47,935 nucleotides of DNA from Frankiales bacterium. Its GTDB lineage: Bacteria > Actinomycetota > Actinomycetes > Mycobacteriales > Jatrophihabitantaceae. The position numbers were made by a program, and so were the translations under genes. A model generated the notes under the pieces. That model was not told where the DNA came from. It was given only the letters and a program-made list of their open reading frames with translations, and did not search any database. Below, one piece after another: positions 46,378 to 47,935 of the stretch; the stretch's first letter is position 1; every line of letters starts with the position of its first letter. The stretch spans positions 1-47,935 of the forward strand of contig JAOPUZ010000054.1 of the NCBI GenBank assembly GCA_025966315.1, in the 5' to 3' direction.

Positions 46378-47850
46378 ATGTCCGAAGCCGTAGTCCACGA
46401 AACCGTGGCCGTCATCGAGAACGGGTCCTTCCCGACCCGCACCATCCGGTTCGAAACCGGCCGGCTGGCCCAGCAGGCCGCCGGCTCCGTCGTCGCCTAC
46501 CTAGACGACGACACCATGCTGCTGTCGGCCACGACAGCAGGCAAGTCCCCGAAGGATCAGTTCGACTTCTTCCCCCTCACGGTGGACGTCGAAGAACGGA
46601 TGTACGCCGCCGGCCGCATCCCGGGTTCCTTCTTCCGTCGCGAGGGGCGTCCGTCCGAGGACGCGATCCTGACCTGTCGGCTGATCGACCGCCCGTTGCG
46701 TCCCTCGTTCGTCAAGGGCCTGCGTAACGAGGTCCAGGTCGTCATCACGGTGATGGCCCTCAACCCCGACCACGCCTACGACGTCCTGGCCATCAATGCC
46801 GCGTCGGCGTCCACCCAGATCTCCGGTCTGCCGTTCAGCGGCCCGGTCGGTGGCGTCCGAGTGGCGCTGATCAACGGGCAGTGGGTCGGCTTCCCGACTC
46901 GCGCCGAGACCGAACTGGCCACCTTCGACATGGTGGTGGCTGGACGCGTTCTCGCCTCCGGCGACGTCGCGATCATGATGGTCGAGGCCGAAGCCACTGA
47001 GAACTCGATCGAGCTGATCGCCGGTGGCGGCACCCGCCCGACCGAAGAGATCGTCGCGGCCGGGCTCGAAGCGGCCAAGCCGTTCATCGCCGCGGTCTGC
47101 CAGGCGCAAGCCGATCTGGCCGCCATGGCCGCAAAAGAGACCGCGCACTTCCCGGTCTTCCTCGATTACCAGGACGACGTGTATGCCGCGGTGTCGGAGC
47201 GGGCCACAGCTGAGACCGCTGCCGCCCTCACCATCGCCGACAAGCAGGACCGCGAGTCCGAGCTGGATCGCATCAAGGATGCGGTCAAGACCGAACTGGC
47301 CGATCAGTTCCCCGGTCGCGATAAAGAGGTCAGCGCGGCTTTCCGTGGCCTGAACAAGAAGCTGGTACGCCAGCGCATCCTGCGCGACAAGATTCGCATC
47401 GACGGGCGTGGGCTGGCGGACATCCGGCCGCTGTCGGCCGAGGTCGAGGTGGTTCCGCGGGTGCACGGTTCGGCCCTGTTCGAGCGCGGCGAGACCCAGA
47501 TCCTGGGCGTCACGACGCTGAACATGCTCGGGCTGGAGCAGAAGCTCGACACGCTGAGCCCGCAGCGCAGCAAGCGCTACATGCACAACTACAACTTCCC
47601 GCCCTATTCGACCGGTGAGACGGGTCGCGTCGGTTCACCCAAGCGTCGCGAGATCGGTCACGGCGCACTCGCCGAGCGGGCCCTCGTGCCGGTTCTGCCG
47701 AGCCGGGAAGAGTTCCCCTACGCAATCCGCCAGGTCTCCGAGGCGCTCGGGTCCAACGGCTCGACGTCCATGGGCTCGGTCTGCGCCTCGACCCTGGCCC
47801 TGCTGAACGCCGGTGTGCGACAGAGGCGTCCGTGCTCAGGTCGAACGTGA
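46378..47850 (+). CDS. pnp: Polyribonucleotide nucleotidyltransferase, broken at its 3' end by a sequence junction
   Basis: PNPase degrades RNA 3' to 5' with phosphate and also adds tails. The frame encodes the first RNase PH domain ([52 protein letters not shown]), the helical domain and the start of the second RNase PH domain (RTDGRGL-like [40 protein letters not shown]). After about residue 480 (47817) it continues as [10 protein letters not shown] and stops, where PNPase should read P-L-K-x-P-V-A-G. The rest of PH2, KH and S1 are missing. GAGGCGG lies before the ATG at 46378. Confidence 0.93.
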   Translation: MSEAVVHETVAVIENGSFPTRTIRFETGRLAQQAAGSVVAYLDDDTMLLSATTAGKSPKDQFDFFPLTVDVEERMYAAGRIPGSFFRREGRPSEDAILTCRLIDRPLRPSFVKGLRNEVQVVITVMALNPDHAYDVLAINAASASTQISGLPFSGPVGGVRVALINGQWVGFPTRAETELATFDMVVAGRVLASGDVAIMMVEAEATENSIELIAGGGTRPTEEIVAAGLEAAKPFIAAVCQAQADLAAMAAKETAHFPVFLDYQDDVYAAVSERATAETAAALTIADKQDRESELDRIKDAVKTELADQFPGRDKEVSAAFRGLNKKLVRQRILRDKIRIDGRGLADIRPLSAEVEVVPRVHGSALFERGETQILGVTTLNMLGLEQKLDTLSPQRSKRYMHNYNFPPYSTGETGRVGSPKRREIGHGALAERALVPVLPSREEFPYAIRQVSEALGSNGSTSMGSVCASTLALLNAGVRQRRPCSGRT

Positions 47851-47935
47851 CGCGCCCATGGATGCAGCCATCGCCGAAATGACCGTACAACGACGCTTCA
47901 TAGCCATACTTGTCCAGCAGCTTCTTGTAGTCGCG
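47818..47935 (-). CDS. Internal fragment of an FAD-linked oxidase (D-lactate dehydrogenase-like), probably a foreign or chimeric end
   Basis: Read on the minus strand from the window edge, the frame gives [15 protein letters not shown], then [18 protein letters not shown] and STDASVA. The [10 protein letters not shown]-x-R-x-x-FDL block is typical of the C-terminal cap of FAD-binding oxidases of the D-lactate dehydrogenase/glycolate oxidase group fused to Fe-S domains. The fragment is in frame from the edge to the point where pnp sequence begins. It has no start or stop of its own here. It breaks pnp and does not fit the neighbourhood. Confidence 0.65.

Overview
The window is a GC-rich stretch, about two thirds G+C by eye, from an actinomycete chromosome. 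The phosphatidylinositol mannoside genes (PI-phosphate synthase, acyltransferase, pimA), the bifunctional Rel, the bioB partner BsaP, many GTG/TTG starts and TANNNT -10 boxes placed 6-8 bases before a start codon all point to Actinomycetota. Much of the order (pgsA-acyltransferase-pimA, pdxS/pdxT, yebC, ruvCAB, secDF, apt, rel, ppi, glyoxalase-like, hisS, aspS; then rarA, alaS, ruvX, mltG, aroE, aroC-K-B-Q) resembles mycobacterial order as I remember it. The absence of obvious mycobacterial marker genes fits a non-mycobacterial family such as Frankiales, Nakamurellales or Jatrophihabitantales relatives. The genus cannot be fixed from this sequence.

Layout. 1-104 is the tail of a DUF222/HNH protein. 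101-2963 is the PIM module. 3046-4685 is a LemA-like protein and a DUF3048 protein. 4789-8827 holds pdxS, a convergent GT-C mannosyltransferase, a DUF2277 protein, pdxT and yebC. 8824-9621 is a site-2 protease on the minus strand. 9806-12178 is ruvC-ruvA-ruvB. 12262-16668 is yajC-secD-secF-apt. 16807-24745 is rel, a minus-strand cyclophilin, a metallo-beta-lactamase-fold hydrolase, hisS and aspS. 24754-29397 is a tightly coupled bioA-F-D-B-bsaP operon. 29439-31850 is fdhD (minus) and a divergent repeat-bearing membrane protein. 31871-38581 is rarA, a DUF948 protein with a small partner, alaS, ruvX and mltG. 38582-43972 holds the shikimate genes aroE, aroC, aroK, aroB and aroQ, with a minus-strand TPR/MobA-like fusion between aroE and aroC. 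43978-47850 is ribF, a Uma2 nuclease-fold protein, rpsO and a broken pnp.

Most of this is housekeeping DNA: inner-membrane PIM lipids, PLP and biotin supply, Holliday-junction processing, protein export, stringent response, tRNA charging and chorismate synthesis. I see no phage, transposon, CRISPR array, secondary-metabolite cluster or clear defence island, and no wholly new multi-gene system. The points of most interest are local. A 17-bp-period tandem duplication between aroB and aroQ creates a seven-codon minicistron. A MobA-like nucleotidyltransferase is fused to a helical-repeat domain and carries a repeat insertion right after its signature loop. Short in-frame tandem repeats recur in many linkers (RuvB, BioF, the protein at 30420, MobA-like). 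Several genes look leaderless, and Rel probably starts at CTG.

The right-hand end is probably not natural. pnp reads normally for about 480 codons, then jumps at about 47815-47820 into roughly 118 bases of an FAD-linked oxidase on the opposite strand. The foreign piece is about one sequencing read long and reaches the window edge, so an assembly chimera at a contig end is the simplest explanation.
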